A stretch of DNA of 64,000 bases from Shewanella sp. SNU WT4 (GTDB lineage: Bacteria; Pseudomonadota; Gammaproteobacteria; Enterobacterales; Shewanellaceae), in the NCBI RefSeq assembly GCF_006494715.1, contig NZ_CP041151.1, positions 186,001-250,000 of the forward strand. Reading direction: 5' to 3'. The notes under the pieces were generated by a model. That model was not told the DNA's origin and did not search any database. It was given only the letters and a program-made list of their open reading frames with translations. Numbering within the stretch: the stretch's first letter is position 1; each line of letters starts with the position of its first letter. The position numbers and the translations under genes were made by a program. Positions 19,335 to 28,927 of this stretch are shown piece after piece.

Positions 19335-19489
19335 TTTTGAAGCCTCCGTTAGATAAACTTCACTGAGTGTAGCTTAAGAGGATGGACTGCATATGTGGGT
19401 GGATATTAACTTTAAATCATTAGTTAAATTATGCTGAAATAATAACTAATTGAGCACCAAATGATGGTGAACACCAGATTAACTCTAGA

Positions 19490-20602
19490 TCATTTAACAA
19501 CTTCATCCCCAAGAATGTGAAGTTGATCCGACTTTAATGCTACCTCAGTTTCAACATTGACCGCTAATTGTAACTTTTCGAGTAAATGCAGCGGGATTTC
19601 AGCATTCAAAATACCATCAACCCCATGAATACTGGCCTGAAGGCGCGCCGATTCGCCCATCAACAACACGCTAGTAATTTTGACGGTTAATTTGTTAAAA
19701 CTGCGGCACAAGCGCCCCTGACTAATAGAGTTAAAGCGAATGCCGGCATTAGGAATGACCCATAATACCGATTGCCCAACCTCTAACCCTGCCGTGCCTT
19801 CACAGGCTATCTGCTGATTACCCAATCTTAACCAAGTAAGATTGTTGCCTTTATCTATGACGGTGACTTGCGATGTAAACATATTGCGCAGTCCCATTTG
19901 CCGCGCAACTATGGCAGTTTTTGGCCGAGATAATACTTCCCGCGGCGCCCCTTGCTGCAGCATTTGCCCTTGGCTAATGAGCACCATGTGATCGGCCAGC
20001 AATAAGGCTTCATTAAGGTCGTGCGTTACCATGATCACAGGTAACGCGAGCTGTGACTTTAGCCGCGCTAACTCTAAATACAAGCGCTCACGCGTCTCTC
20101 TATCAACCGCCGAAAACGGCTCATCGAGCAGTAAAATATTAGGCTCACGGGCTAAGGCGCGCGCTAACGCTACACGCTGCTTTTGGCCGCCCGATAACTG
20201 GCTCGGTAATCTCTCGGGTAAACCATCAAGGTTGACCCGCTCTAACCAATCTAAAGCGCGCTGACGGCGCCCTTCTTTAGGCAAATGATCAAGGCCAGAC
20301 ATCACATTCTCAAGCACAGTGAGATTGGGAAATAAGCCAAAATGCTGCGGTACATAGCCGATATGACGCTGCTGCGGGCTTAATTGCACCCCAAGCTTGG
20401 CATCACTCCACGGGGTATCGCCAAGATAAATCTGGCTCGAACCTGCGGCGCCAAGACCGGCAATCATGCGCAGCAAGGTAGTTTTACCGCCGCCAGAGGG
20501 GCCAACAACCGCTAAGATCTCGCCAGCTTTACAGCTAAATTCAGCTTGCAGCGGAATGGGGCTGGTTTGGGAAATAACACAATGCAAATCAGCGGCGTTC
20601 AC
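19490..20602 (-). CDS. modC: Molybdate ABC transporter ATP-binding protein ModC
   Basis: A 370-residue ATPase of the molybdate importer. Walker A is GPSGGGKTTLL, the Q-loop and signature LSGGQKQRVALARAL are intact, and Walker B is ILLLDEPFSAVD with the switch histidine in MVTHDLNEAL. The C-terminal 90 residues contain a mop-like oxyanion-binding domain (MGESARLQASI), common in ModC. The start overlaps modB by 14 bases. Last gene of the moa-mod run. Confidence 0.95.
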   Translation of the reverse strand: MNAADLHCVISQTSPIPLQAEFSCKAGEILAVVGPSGGGKTTLLRMIAGLGAAGSSQIYLGDTPWSDAKLGVQLSPQQRHIGYVPQHFGLFPNLTVLENVMSGLDHLPKEGRRQRALDWLERVNLDGLPERLPSQLSGGQKQRVALARALAREPNILLLDEPFSAVDRETRERLYLELARLKSQLALPVIMVTHDLNEALLLADHMVLISQGQMLQQGAPREVLSRPKTAIVARQMGLRNMFTSQVTVIDKGNNLTWLRLGNQQIACEGTAGLEVGQSVLWVIPNAGIRFNSISQGRLCRSFNKLTVKITSVLLMGESARLQASIHGVDGILNAEIPLHLLEKLQLAVNVETEVALKSDQLHILGDEVVK

Positions 20603-21266
20603 TATATTGAGCTCCCAAGCGTCGCGATAAACTGGTGGTAATAATTAAGGCGCTAATGGCAAATAGCAGTAGTACTAGCGACATCATGCCGGCCGCATCA
20701 AAATCAAAGCCTTGCACACTGTCATAAATGGCAATGGATATGGTTTTGGTTTCGCCAGCAATATTGCCGCCCATCATCAAGACCACGCCAAATTCACCCA
20801 AAACGTGCGAAAAACACAGTACCAGCGCAGTTAATACCCCAGGCCAAATTAGCGGTAATTCGATGCGCCAAAATGTGCGCCAACGGCTCATGCCACAGCA
20901 AGATGCGGCGTCGCGCAGTTCCGGCGGAATACTTTCAAAAGCCCGCTGAATGGGCTGCACCGCAAAAGGTATGTTCACTATGATGGAAGCGACCACTAGG
21001 CCAGAAAAATGAAATACCAGCGCCTGACCAAACCAAGATTCAATCAATTGCCCTATCCAGCTCTGATTACCTAGCCCCACCAGCAAGTAGTAGCCGATAA
21101 CAGTCGGTGGCAGCACTAAGGGCACCATGATTAAGGCTTCAACGGCTGACTTACCGTTAAAATGTCGATACGCCAGTAAGCGCCCTGCACCTATCGCCAG
21201 CGGCACCAATATCAGCACTGTGACTGCGGCCAGCTTGACCGATAGCCATAAGGCGGTCCAATCCAT
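20589..21266 (-). CDS. modB: Molybdate ABC transporter permease ModB
   Basis: A 225-residue inner-membrane permease with about five hydrophobic spans. The EAA loop that docks ModC is visible as DAASCCGMSRWRTFWRIELP. The VLPPTVIGYYLL segment is a strong ModB signature. It begins two bases after modA and overlaps modC by 14 bases, so the three are co-translated. Full length. Confidence 0.95.
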   Translation of the reverse strand: MDWTALWLSVKLAAVTVLILVPLAIGAGRLLAYRHFNGKSAVEALIMVPLVLPPTVIGYYLLVGLGNQSWIGQLIESWFGQALVFHFSGLVVASIIVNIPFAVQPIQRAFESIPPELRDAASCCGMSRWRTFWRIELPLIWPGVLTALVLCFSHVLGEFGVVLMMGGNIAGETKTISIAIYDSVQGFDFDAAGMMSLVLLLFAISALIITTSLSRRLGAQYSERR

Positions 21267-21268
21267 GA

Positions 21269-22069
21269 TTAAGGCTTTCCTGACTCTGGCACGGCAAAGC
21301 CATAATGTTTGAAAATAGTCTGCGCCTTATCGGACAAGATAAACTGATAAAACGCCTTAGCGGTATCGCCAGCATTAGGCAGCAAACTCATGTATTGAGT
21401 GAGTGGCTGATGATAGCTTTCGGGTAATTCCAGAATATTGGCTTTAGCGGCAAATTGCGGCGCCTTGGCCAGTGACAAGGCGACAATGCCAGCTTGGGTG
21501 GAGCCACTAATGGCAAACTGCGCCGCTTGCGAGGCGTTTTCACCTAAGATGAGAAACGACTCCATCGGCTGCCATAAGCCATAATGCTCGAGCACTTCTT
21601 GGGCGCGCTCGCCATAAGGAGCGTGCTCAGGATTAGCGATAGTAAAACGCTTGATTTGACCTTGAGCGAGCGCTTGTTTAATCCCTTGTAACTCAGGGTC
21701 TAAACTTATTGGGCTATTTTTAGGCGTCACTAAGGCGAGCTTACCGCTGGCGTATAATTGCGGCGCCGTAATAGCAACGCCGTCTTGGCTTAGTTGTTGT
21801 AGATATTTGTGATCGGCGCTCAGAAATAATTCAAACGGAGCACCGTGACGAATTTGCGCCACAAAGTTACCCGATGACCCATAAGAAATTCGCACTTGCT
21901 GACCTGTTTGCTGCTGAAATTCAGCGGCTATTTCATCAAGCGCAAACTTGATATTGGCAGCGGCAGCAATCGCAGGTGGCTGCGCCCAAGCGCTCGGCGC
22001 TAATAACCCCATAACAACTAACACTAAGCTAGCACGCAAGCCTCGGCGCATTTGATCCCAAATATTCAT
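21269..22069 (-). CDS. modA: Periplasmic molybdate-binding protein ModA
   Basis: A 266-residue substrate-binding protein with a signal peptide (hydrophobic residues 13-28, cut near AWA|QPP). ModA signatures are AAANIKFALDEIA, SYGSSGNFVAQI and the LSADHKYLQQL segment, which together bind molybdate or tungstate. It begins eight bases after moaE, so molybdate uptake is transcriptionally linked to cofactor synthesis here. Confidence 0.95.
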   Translation of the reverse strand: MNIWDQMRRGLRASLVLVVMGLLAPSAWAQPPAIAAAANIKFALDEIAAEFQQQTGQQVRISYGSSGNFVAQIRHGAPFELFLSADHKYLQQLSQDGVAITAPQLYASGKLALVTPKNSPISLDPELQGIKQALAQGQIKRFTIANPEHAPYGERAQEVLEHYGLWQPMESFLILGENASQAAQFAISGSTQAGIVALSLAKAPQFAAKANILELPESYHQPLTQYMSLLPNAGDTAKAFYQFILSDKAQTIFKHYGFAVPESGKP

Positions 22070-22077
22070 ACATCATC

Positions 22078-22527
22078 CTAATTTTGTTGCCACATACTCG
22101 CGGCTTGCTCGTCGCTATCGCGAGCTTCAACCCACAGCTGTTGGTCGCCCTTGCCTTCTAACTTCCAAAAAGGCGCTTTGGTCTTAAGGAAATCAATCAA
22201 GAACTCACAAGCCGCAAACGCGGCCTTGCGATGAGCACTAGTAACCCCGATAAATACAATTTGCTCACCTAACCCCATGGTGCCAACACGGTGAATGATG
22301 GTGACTTTATTAAGCGGCCAGCGCGCTCTTGCATCAGCCTCTAACTGATTAAGCACGGCCTCTGTCATGCCAGGATAGTGCTCTAAGGTCAGATCGCTCA
22401 CTTCACTGCCATCATTAAAATCGCGCACCTTGCCAATGAAATTAACCACAGCGCCATCGCTATTATCATTGGCTAATAAGGCATATTCAGCGGCAACATC
22501 AAAATCTTGCTGTTGAACTCGGATCAT
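22078..22527 (-). CDS. moaE: Molybdopterin synthase catalytic subunit MoaE
   Basis: A 149-residue subunit that, with MoaD, inserts two sulfurs into cyclic pyranopterin monophosphate. GAVVNFIGKVRDFNDG, LEHYPGMTE and HRKAAFAACEFLIDFLKTKAP contain the conserved active-site Lys/Arg residues; KLEGKGDQQLWVEA closes the domain. It starts three bases after moaD, as expected for the heterotetramer partners. Confidence 0.97.
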   Translation of the reverse strand: MIRVQQQDFDVAAEYALLANDNSDGAVVNFIGKVRDFNDGSEVSDLTLEHYPGMTEAVLNQLEADARARWPLNKVTIIHRVGTMGLGEQIVFIGVTSAHRKAAFAACEFLIDFLKTKAPFWKLEGKGDQQLWVEARDSDEQAASMWQQN

Positions 22528-22530
22528 AAC

Positions 22531-22779
22531 TTAGCCTCCGGTCACTGGCGGGAAGAAGGCCACTTCGTCACCGGCCGCCACTGCGCTTGACCACTGACTC
22601 ATGGTTTGATTAACAGCAACCAGCAATTTATCTGAACCTAACACTTGAGCCCATTTGACATCTTGCGCCGCTAAATGCGCTCGCAATTGCTCAGCAGTGG
22701 TGATGCCTTCACTTGGCACTTGGATTGAGGCTACGCCTAACAGCTCGCGCACTTGGGCAAAAAATAAAACATTAATCAT
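22531..22779 (-). CDS. moaD: Molybdopterin synthase sulfur-carrier subunit MoaD
   Basis: An 82-residue ubiquitin-fold protein ending in FFPPVTGG, the Gly-Gly tail that MoeB adenylates and that becomes a thiocarboxylate. The start MINVLFFAQVRELLG at 22779 follows an AAGGTG ribosome site and fits family length; the open frame extends 12 codons upstream into moaC without homology. It lies four bases after moaC. Confidence 0.96.
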   Translation of the reverse strand: MINVLFFAQVRELLGVASIQVPSEGITTAEQLRAHLAAQDVKWAQVLGSDKLLVAVNQTMSQWSSAVAAGDEVAFFPPVTGG

Positions 22780-22783
22780 GAGA

Positions 22784-23260
22784 TTACACCTTGAAATGGC
22801 CAGACTTGCCGCCACGTTTTTCTAATAAGCGTACTTGAGATATCACCATATCTTTTTGTACCGCCTTACACATGTCATAAATGGTTAATGCCGCGACAGC
22901 CGCTGCAGTTAATGCTTCCATCTCAACCCCAGTTTTACCGGATAACTTGCATAAGCTTGTGATCTTAACGCGGTTATGGGCAGGCTCAGCTTCCAATTCC
23001 ACTTCAACCTTAGTCAGCATTAATGGATGGCATAATGGGATAAGATCTGAAGTCTTTTTAGCAGCCTGAATACCGGCAATACGCGCAGTGGCAAACACAT
23101 CACCTTTATGGTGGCTGCCACTCATGATCATGGCTAAGGTTTCTGGCGCCATTTCAATATAAGCTTCGGCGCGAGCTTCACGCTCAGTCACTTGCTTATC
23201 AGTAACATCGACCATATGGGCATTGCCATCGGCATTAATGTGGGTGAATCCTGTGGTCAT
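22784..23260 (-). CDS. moaC: Cyclic pyranopterin monophosphate synthase MoaC
   Basis: A 158-residue enzyme that completes the pyranopterin ring started by MoaA. It shows [18 protein letters not shown], the [13 protein letters not shown] active-site segment and [21 protein letters not shown]. The ATG at 23260 is eight bases from AAAGG; the ATG two codons earlier sits too close to it. A 155-base gap separates it from moaA; no moaB is present between them. Confidence 0.96.
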   Translation of the reverse strand: MTTGFTHINADGNAHMVDVTDKQVTEREARAEAYIEMAPETLAMIMSGSHHKGDVFATARIAGIQAAKKTSDLIPLCHPLMLTKVEVELEAEPAHNRVKITSLCKLSGKTGVEMEALTAAAVAALTIYDMCKAVQKDMVISQVRLLEKRGGKSGHFKV

Positions 23261-23415
23261 AAACATACCTTTTTCAATCTAAGTGAGTCCGCAGATGAGT
23301 ATTGCTGACAATATTAATGCGGCACAAAATTACTGCGGTGATGGCAGCTAAGCGTTACTACAGAGTGTTGATAGTGATAACGCCGCGCTAGCCTCGTCAA
23401 CGACGAGTACTAGTA

Positions 23416-24396
23416 TTAGCCGCCAATAGAAGCCAGATGCTGAGTCACGCCAGTTAAGCCATCATGCAATAAATGGGTTTGCTTCTTTTGCACTAATTGC
23501 TGCTGTAAGCGCTCAATCAGTTCAGGGCGCTGCTCTGGTGTCTGCAATAAGTCGCGCAGTTCAACCCCAGATTCAGTAAATAGGCAAAGGTGCAATTTAC
23601 CCATAGCCGATACCCGCAAACGGTTACAGCTTGCGCAGAAGTTTTGCGCATAAGGCATGATAAGACCAATGCGGCCTTGGTAATCTGGATGACTAAAGTT
23701 TTGCGCTGGGCCATCATCTGGCGCAGGCATATCGTAGTGCCAACCATTGGCGAGCAGATGCTGTTTGATATCAGCACCGGCTAAATGATGGGCTTGAAAG
23801 TAATCGCGACCTAAACCCGTTTCCATCAGTTCGATAAAACGTAAGTCGATAGGAGAGTGCTTAATCCAAGCTAAAAAGCGGGGCAAATCTTTATCATTAA
23901 GATCTTTAAGCAATACAGCATTGACTTTAACGCGCTCAAAACCGGCAGTTAAAGCGGCATCTATCCCACGCATCACAGTATCAAATTTGTTCTCGCCTGT
24001 GATTTGATAAAACATGCGCGGATCTAAGCTATCTACCGAGACATTAATGCGTCTAAGGCCGGCATCAAACCATTCTTGAGCATGCTGCTCGAGGCGATAA
24101 CCGTTAGTGGTAGTGGCAATTGTCTTGATGTTAGGTTCAGCGGCAACCACTCGAATAATGTCAGTAAAATCTTTGCGCAGTGAAGGCTCACCGCCAGTGA
24201 TACGAATTTTTTGAGTGCCAACAGCCCCAAACGCGCCCACGAGGTTGCTAATTTCGTTCAAAGAAAGAAATTTAGGCTTGCCGTCGGGACGATACCCATC
24301 GGGAAGGCAATAAGTGCATTTGAAATTGCACACGTCAGTCACTGACATCCGCAAATAGTGAAATTTACGACCGTAGCTGTCTTGAAGCTGGGACAT
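23416..24396 (-). CDS. moaA: GTP 3',8-cyclase MoaA
   Basis: A 326-residue radical SAM enzyme starting Moco synthesis from GTP. The SAM-cluster cysteines are C23, C27 and C30 in DVCNFKCTYC. The second [4Fe-4S] site is CASCNRLR with a later Cys in LHLCLF. The protein ends in Gly-Gly, which is functionally required in known MoaA proteins. The ATG at 24396 has GGAAAGG six bases upstream; the 40 upstream in-frame codons overlap the riboswitch and are non-coding. Confidence 0.96.
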   Translation of the reverse strand: MSQLQDSYGRKFHYLRMSVTDVCNFKCTYCLPDGYRPDGKPKFLSLNEISNLVGAFGAVGTQKIRITGGEPSLRKDFTDIIRVVAAEPNIKTIATTTNGYRLEQHAQEWFDAGLRRINVSVDSLDPRMFYQITGENKFDTVMRGIDAALTAGFERVKVNAVLLKDLNDKDLPRFLAWIKHSPIDLRFIELMETGLGRDYFQAHHLAGADIKQHLLANGWHYDMPAPDDGPAQNFSHPDYQGRIGLIMPYAQNFCASCNRLRVSAMGKLHLCLFTESGVELRDLLQTPEQRPELIERLQQQLVQKKQTHLLHDGLTGVTQHLASIGG

Positions 24397-24404
24397 GTTA
24401 ACCT

Positions 24405-24515
24405 TTCCAAGTGTGGGAGGTGAGTGCATTTCTTTACTCACCCCGGTGGCAAAATTACCACGGCAATCAGTCCGTATCTGTAGTGACGTAGGACAAAAAG
24501 CTCGGAGAACCGTCA
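24405..24515 (-). ncRNA. Probable molybdenum cofactor (Moco) riboswitch
   Basis: The moaA leader, read on the minus strand, contains conserved-looking blocks CTCCGAGC, GCCGTGG, a GGTGAGT/ACTCACC stem (24419-24425 with 24436-24442), CACCTCCC and CTTGGAAAGG, in the order I recall for the gammaproteobacterial Moco motif. The last block contains the moaA ribosome-binding site, so ligand binding could block translation. I could not run a covariance model; that search (Rfam MOCO_RNA_motif) would settle it. Confidence 0.72.
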
Positions 24516-24522
24516 ATAGCCC

Positions 24523-24528
24523 ATTATA
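24523..24528 (-). promoter_or_regulatory. -10 element of the moaA promoter
   Basis: A perfect TATAAT on the minus strand lies just upstream of the riboswitch and would put the transcription start near 24516. No good -35 hexamer is seen at 16-18 bases, so the promoter may depend on an activator. Confidence 0.55.
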
Positions 24529-24729
24529 GCCAAACTCCGAGTTTCAATCCCATGCCCCTGTACCAAATTTTCAAATAAGCTCGTTAAAAATGGCTATAAA
24601 TGTGACCATCATCTGATTGCTAACACCTTAAAACGGATAGATAAAGCATTATTACCTCTGTGATAGACCATGAATTTCGGGTAAAGTGAATAAAAAGAAA
24701 ACAACAAGTTGACTTATTGAGGTTGCAAG

Positions 24730-26379
24730 ATGGAACGTGAATCAATGGAGTTTGATGTCGTTATCGTCGGTGCAGGGCCTGCGGGTTTAGCCGCAGCCTG
24801 CCGACTGATGCAAATCGCAGCCGGCGCCAAAAAAACTATTAGTGTATGCGTGGTTGAAAAGGGATCGGAAGTCGGCGCGCATATAGTGTCTGGCGCCGTA
24901 TTTGAACCAAAAGTACTCAAAGAGCTCTTTCCTGATTGGCAGAACCGCCAAGCCCCCCTTAATACCAAGGTCAATGTTGACGAAATTTATTACCTAACGT
25001 CGGCGCAAACCGCTAAAAGCGTGCCCCACTCAGTCACGCCAAAAACCATGCACAATCAAGGCAATTATATTATCAGCGTCGGCAATCTAAGCCGCTGGTT
25101 GGCCGAACAAGCAGAAAGCTTAGGCGTGGAGATTTTCCCGGGATTTGCGGCGAGTGAATTACTTTATTATCAAGATGGTAGCGTTAAAGGCATATTGATT
25201 GGTGATATGGGGGTTGCCGCCAACGGCGAGCCTAAAGATAGCCATATGCCTGGCATGGAATTACACGCTAAATACACCTTACTCACCGAAGGCTGCCGTG
25301 GCCATTTAGGCAAGCAAGTTATCTCCAAATTTCAGCTAGATAAAGGCAAAAGCCCACAGCATTATGCCCTCGGTTTCAAAGAAATTTGGACTGTGACCAA
25401 TGACAAGCATCAAGCCGGTAAAGTGGTTCATACCGCAGGTTGGCCATTAGATGCTGGCGCCTCTGGTGGCGGCTTTATGTATCACATGGAAAACAACCAA
25501 GTGTTGGTGGGGCTCATTGTTGATTTGAATTATGACAACCCGCACTTAAGCCCGTTTGATGAGTTCCAGCGTTATAAGACTCACCCCATTATTGCCAATA
25601 CCTTACAGGGCGGCGAGCGTATCAGCTATGGTGCCCGCGCCATCACTAAGGGCGGCTTAAATTCATTACCTAAAATGACTTTTAATGGCGGCATGCTGCT
25701 AGGTTGCGATGCCGGCACCCTCAACTTTGCCAAAATTAAAGGTACACATACCGCCATGAAGAGCGGCATGTTAGCAGCTGAGACTTTGGCTCAAGCATTG
25801 ATTTCAGGGGTTCGAAGCGGCAAAGATCTTGACTGTTTTCAGCAGAAATTAGAGCAAAGCTGGCTGTATAAAGAACTTTATCAATCGCGCAACTTTGGAC
25901 CAGCGTTACATAAATTTGGCACCTTAATGGGCGGCGCCTTTAATGTTATCGATCAAAACTGGTTTAATGGTCAATTGCCATTTACCTTGCGTGATAACGA
26001 AGCGGATCATTTAAAGCTAAAACCTGCGGCAGCTGCGGTGAAAATTAGCTACCCCAAACCTGACGGTAAGCTCACCTTTGATAAATTGTCGTCCGTGTAT
26101 TTAGCCAATATTTATCATGATGAAGATCAGCCCTGCCATCTGCGCTTGCAAGATGCTGCAATTCCCATCACGGTCAATTTAGCCAAGTTTGATGAGCCAG
26201 CGCAGCGCTATTGTCCTGCTGGAGTGTATGAAATTCAGCAGTTTGAAGGTCAAGATCAGCTAGTGATTAATGCGCAAAACTGTATTCACTGCAAGACCTG
26301 TGACATTAAAGATCCGAGCCAAAATATCACTTGGGTCACGCCCGAAGGTGGCAGCGGCCCCAATTACCCCAATATGTAA
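24730..26379 (+). CDS. Electron-transfer flavoprotein-ubiquinone oxidoreductase
   Basis: A 549-residue membrane-associated flavoprotein passing electrons from ETF to ubiquinone during fatty-acid and amino-acid oxidation. The FAD-binding VVIVGAGPAGLAAAC lies near residues 10-24. The C-terminal [4Fe-4S] domain is visible as CIHCKTCDIKDP followed by the typical GGSGPNYPNM end. Start at 24730 or at the ATG five codons later. It stands alone, divergent from moaA, and ends in a long hairpin. Confidence 0.95.
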   Translation: MERESMEFDVVIVGAGPAGLAAACRLMQIAAGAKKTISVCVVEKGSEVGAHIVSGAVFEPKVLKELFPDWQNRQAPLNTKVNVDEIYYLTSAQTAKSVPHSVTPKTMHNQGNYIISVGNLSRWLAEQAESLGVEIFPGFAASELLYYQDGSVKGILIGDMGVAANGEPKDSHMPGMELHAKYTLLTEGCRGHLGKQVISKFQLDKGKSPQHYALGFKEIWTVTNDKHQAGKVVHTAGWPLDAGASGGGFMYHMENNQVLVGLIVDLNYDNPHLSPFDEFQRYKTHPIIANTLQGGERISYGARAITKGGLNSLPKMTFNGGMLLGCDAGTLNFAKIKGTHTAMKSGMLAAETLAQALISGVRSGKDLDCFQQKLEQSWLYKELYQSRNFGPALHKFGTLMGGAFNVIDQNWFNGQLPFTLRDNEADHLKLKPAAAAVKISYPKPDGKLTFDKLSSVYLANIYHDEDQPCHLRLQDAAIPITVNLAKFDEPAQRYCPAGVYEIQQFEGQDQLVINAQNCIHCKTCDIKDPSQNITWVTPEGGSGPNYPNM

Positions 26380-26391
26380 GCAAGCATAAGT

Positions 26392-26428
26392 AACCACACC
26401 ACAGAGTCATGTGCTCTGTGGTGTGGTT
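26392..26428. terminator. Fifteen-pair hairpin between convergent genes
   Basis: AACCACACCACAGAG (26392-26406) and its exact complement (26414-26428) flank a seven-base loop. It is immediately downstream of the ETF-QO gene and may stop both it and the convergent sugar kinase, although the T-run is weak. Confidence 0.75.
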
Positions 26429-26569
26429 ACCTTATTGACTCTGGGCATTCATTCTGCCCATTCACTCAGATCATTGCTGCCTTAAGGCCATGCCACAAAC
26501 ACGGTTTATCGTTCATTAAGCACTAGCAACAACTTAAATACTGATTGTTTGTATGCCAAAACTAAACAA

Positions 26570-27418
26570 TCACTCTAATGTATGGCCTAAGTAATCCGCT
26601 AACGGTTGACCTGGAATCGATGAATTTGTTGCCACGGCCAATGCGCCCCAACGGGCAGCTTCTTCCATCGCCAGCGCTAATGGCTGCTTAAGCATCAAGC
26701 CATGAATTAGCCCTGCGGCATAACCATCACCCGCGCCGGTGCTATCAACGACATGAGTAGCGACAACCGCGACTCGTGTCACTAAGTTTTCCTGATACAA
26801 CACAGCGCCATCGCCGCCTTCGGTCACGATAAATGCTTGCAAACTGTCACCCGCTATTTGCTTAGCAAACTCCCACGGCGGTAATTGGCTGCATCCAGCT
26901 AAATCTGTGGCTGAGGTAATTAAGATATGGCATGGGCGATCACGATCATCTTTAGCCAATTGCGCTACCACTAAGCAATGAGGCAAAGCAGTTTTGGCCC
27001 AGCTGGCCGCGCCTTGGGCCGATGAGTTGATATATAGGGCATCATAACTTGACCATACGGGCGGCGCAGGGAGCTGAAATGTCGGTCGCAGTGGCCGCAC
27101 TATAGTGCGCTCTTTATCGGGAGTAATAATAAGCAGCATTTCACAGGTATTAGCCTGATAACGCTTAATATAATGACAATCCATGCCCATCATACTAATT
27201 TGCGCCACCAGCCAATCCCCTAAGGTATCTGCGCCCACTTGCGTGGCTAAAGACACTTGATGACCTGCCCACAACAAGCCAATGCCAGTATTGGCTCCAC
27301 CGCCACCAATACGCTTGCCACCGTCTTGATAGTGATAACGCCCTCCGACAGATAACGCCTTATCTAAAATCAATAACCTATCGCAATTCAAATTAGCGGA
27401 AAGCATGATGCGAGCCAT
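26570..27418 (-). CDS. PfkB-family carbohydrate kinase
   Basis: A 282-residue ribokinase-like sugar kinase. The N-terminal double-glycine segment GGGGANTGIGLLWAG and the C-terminal anion hole VDSTGAGDGYAAGLIHG, with catalytic Asp in GAGD, are both intact. The ATG at 27418 is seven bases from GGAAG; an earlier in-frame start lacks this. The phosphorylated sugar or nucleoside cannot be told from sequence and no neighbouring catabolic genes help. Confidence 0.88.
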   Translation of the reverse strand: MARIMLSANLNCDRLLILDKALSVGGRYHYQDGGKRIGGGGANTGIGLLWAGHQVSLATQVGADTLGDWLVAQISMMGMDCHYIKRYQANTCEMLLIITPDKERTIVRPLRPTFQLPAPPVWSSYDALYINSSAQGAASWAKTALPHCLVVAQLAKDDRDRPCHILITSATDLAGCSQLPPWEFAKQIAGDSLQAFIVTEGGDGAVLYQENLVTRVAVVATHVVDSTGAGDGYAAGLIHGLMLKQPLALAMEEAARWGALAVATNSSIPGQPLADYLGHTLE

Positions 27419-27663
27419 ATTCACTTCCAATGTAGGGACCAAATTTGATGGTAAGGGATATTGGCACCAGCAGCAAATATTGCTGGCTTTTGAGGCTATT
27501 TTGGGGGTATTCGCGTTAACAATTATAAAACATTGTTCTCGTTAGAATTTTTTGCATGAGACTGTCAATTTAACTCACTTTACCTTGCCAATTATTGCCA
27601 GTAAAGTCCGTCAAATTTTGCCATAGCGCCCCCCAATTAACTCATATTTGGAACCTTAAATCA

Positions 27664-28833
27664 GTGCCCACAGATATTAAAACTGCCCCCCAAACTAGCA
27701 CCTTAGTTCCTGTCATGGGGTTAAGTTTATTTGCGTTGGCCTCGGGATTTTTAATGAGCTTAATCCCACTCTCGTTACCGGCATTTAATATAGGCACTCA
27801 CCTAGCCCCTTGGTTAGCCAGTAGTTTTTATTTTGGCTTACTCATAGGCGCCACTAGCATAGAAGCCATAGTAGCTAAGATTGGCCACAGAATGGCATTT
27901 ATTGCCTTCTTATTACTGCTGTTACTTACTGTCATCATAATGCCCGCTTTTCCTGACGCTAATCTGTGGTTAGCGGCGCGATTTGTGGCAGGTTTCGCGG
28001 TGGCAGGTGTATTTGTGGTGGTTGAGTCTTGGTTATTAATGGCTAATAGTGCCAAACAAAGAGCCAAGCGTTTAGGCCTGTACATGACATCCTTATATGG
28101 TGGCACTGCCACAGGACAGTTGGCGGTTGGGCCCTTAGGCACTGAAGGTTGGCTGCCTTTTTTAGTAGTCGCGGCATTACTGCTACTGGCGTGTTTACCG
28201 CCATTACTTATATCTAAAGGTCAGCCAGCAAAGCAAGCTCGTCACGGTATTAGCTTGAGTGCAGTTAAAGATATTTCGCGCCCAGCGATTATGGGCTGCT
28301 TAGTGTCAGGATTAGTGCTGGGGCCGATTTATGGCTTATTACCGCTCACCTTGCAAATGCAGGCCAAGACCGAGGCTGAAATTGGGGTGATCATGGCCTT
28401 AGTGATAGTAGGCGGCATGCTCATTCAACCGTTAGTGAGTTATTTATCCAGCCGTCTTGGCAAGAAATGGTTAATGGCGATGTTTTCACTGCTGGGTGTG
28501 GCAGCATTAGGGATTATTTTAACTAGCCAGCAAGCTCAACTGCAGGCTGGCGCTTACATGATTGTCGGAGCGAGCGCTTTTGCTCTGTATCCTATTGCCA
28601 TCAGCTTGGCTTGTGATAATAGCGCGCCCAGTAAAATAGTTTCTATTACGCAGTTAATGCTATTTAGCTACAGCGTCGGCTCAGTAGCGGGCCCTATCTT
28701 AGTTGAGTTTATGCCTAAAGACAGTAATGCCCTGCTCCATTATTTACTGATTTGCCTTATCACCACCAGCTTGTACATGATGATCAAAAGTTATCGCACT
28801 CGCCAAAGCAAACCTATATTGCCCTCCATCTAA
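27664..28833 (+). CDS. MFS transporter, YcaD-like
   Basis: A 389-residue polytopic membrane protein with about 12 hydrophobic segments. RFVAGFAVAGVFVVVESWLL spread over about residues 100-120 matches the YcaD group of major facilitators. A GTG start at 27664 follows GGAA by about ten bases and gives a family-length protein; the frame is open to 27595 without support, and an ATG at 27715 is another option. Substrate unknown. Confidence 0.82.
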   Translation: MPTDIKTAPQTSTLVPVMGLSLFALASGFLMSLIPLSLPAFNIGTHLAPWLASSFYFGLLIGATSIEAIVAKIGHRMAFIAFLLLLLLTVIIMPAFPDANLWLAARFVAGFAVAGVFVVVESWLLMANSAKQRAKRLGLYMTSLYGGTATGQLAVGPLGTEGWLPFLVVAALLLLACLPPLLISKGQPAKQARHGISLSAVKDISRPAIMGCLVSGLVLGPIYGLLPLTLQMQAKTEAEIGVIMALVIVGGMLIQPLVSYLSSRLGKKWLMAMFSLLGVAALGIILTSQQAQLQAGAYMIVGASAFALYPIAISLACDNSAPSKIVSITQLMLFSYSVGSVAGPILVEFMPKDSNALLHYLLICLITTSLYMMIKSYRTRQSKPILPSI

Positions 28834-28904
28834 ACGAGCGCTACAGGCTAAATATTTAAACAAAGACTATGCCCATAAATGCTTAGATGAAATCTTTGAT
28901 AACT

Positions 28905-28925
28905 GCCTAGAAAAACTCTCTAGGC
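28905..28925. repeat. Short inverted repeat between convergent genes
   Basis: GCCTAGA (28905-28911) pairs with TCTAGGC (28919-28925) just before the end of the HD-GYP gene. It might assist termination from either side, but is weak. Confidence 0.45.
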
Positions 28926-28927
28926 CG

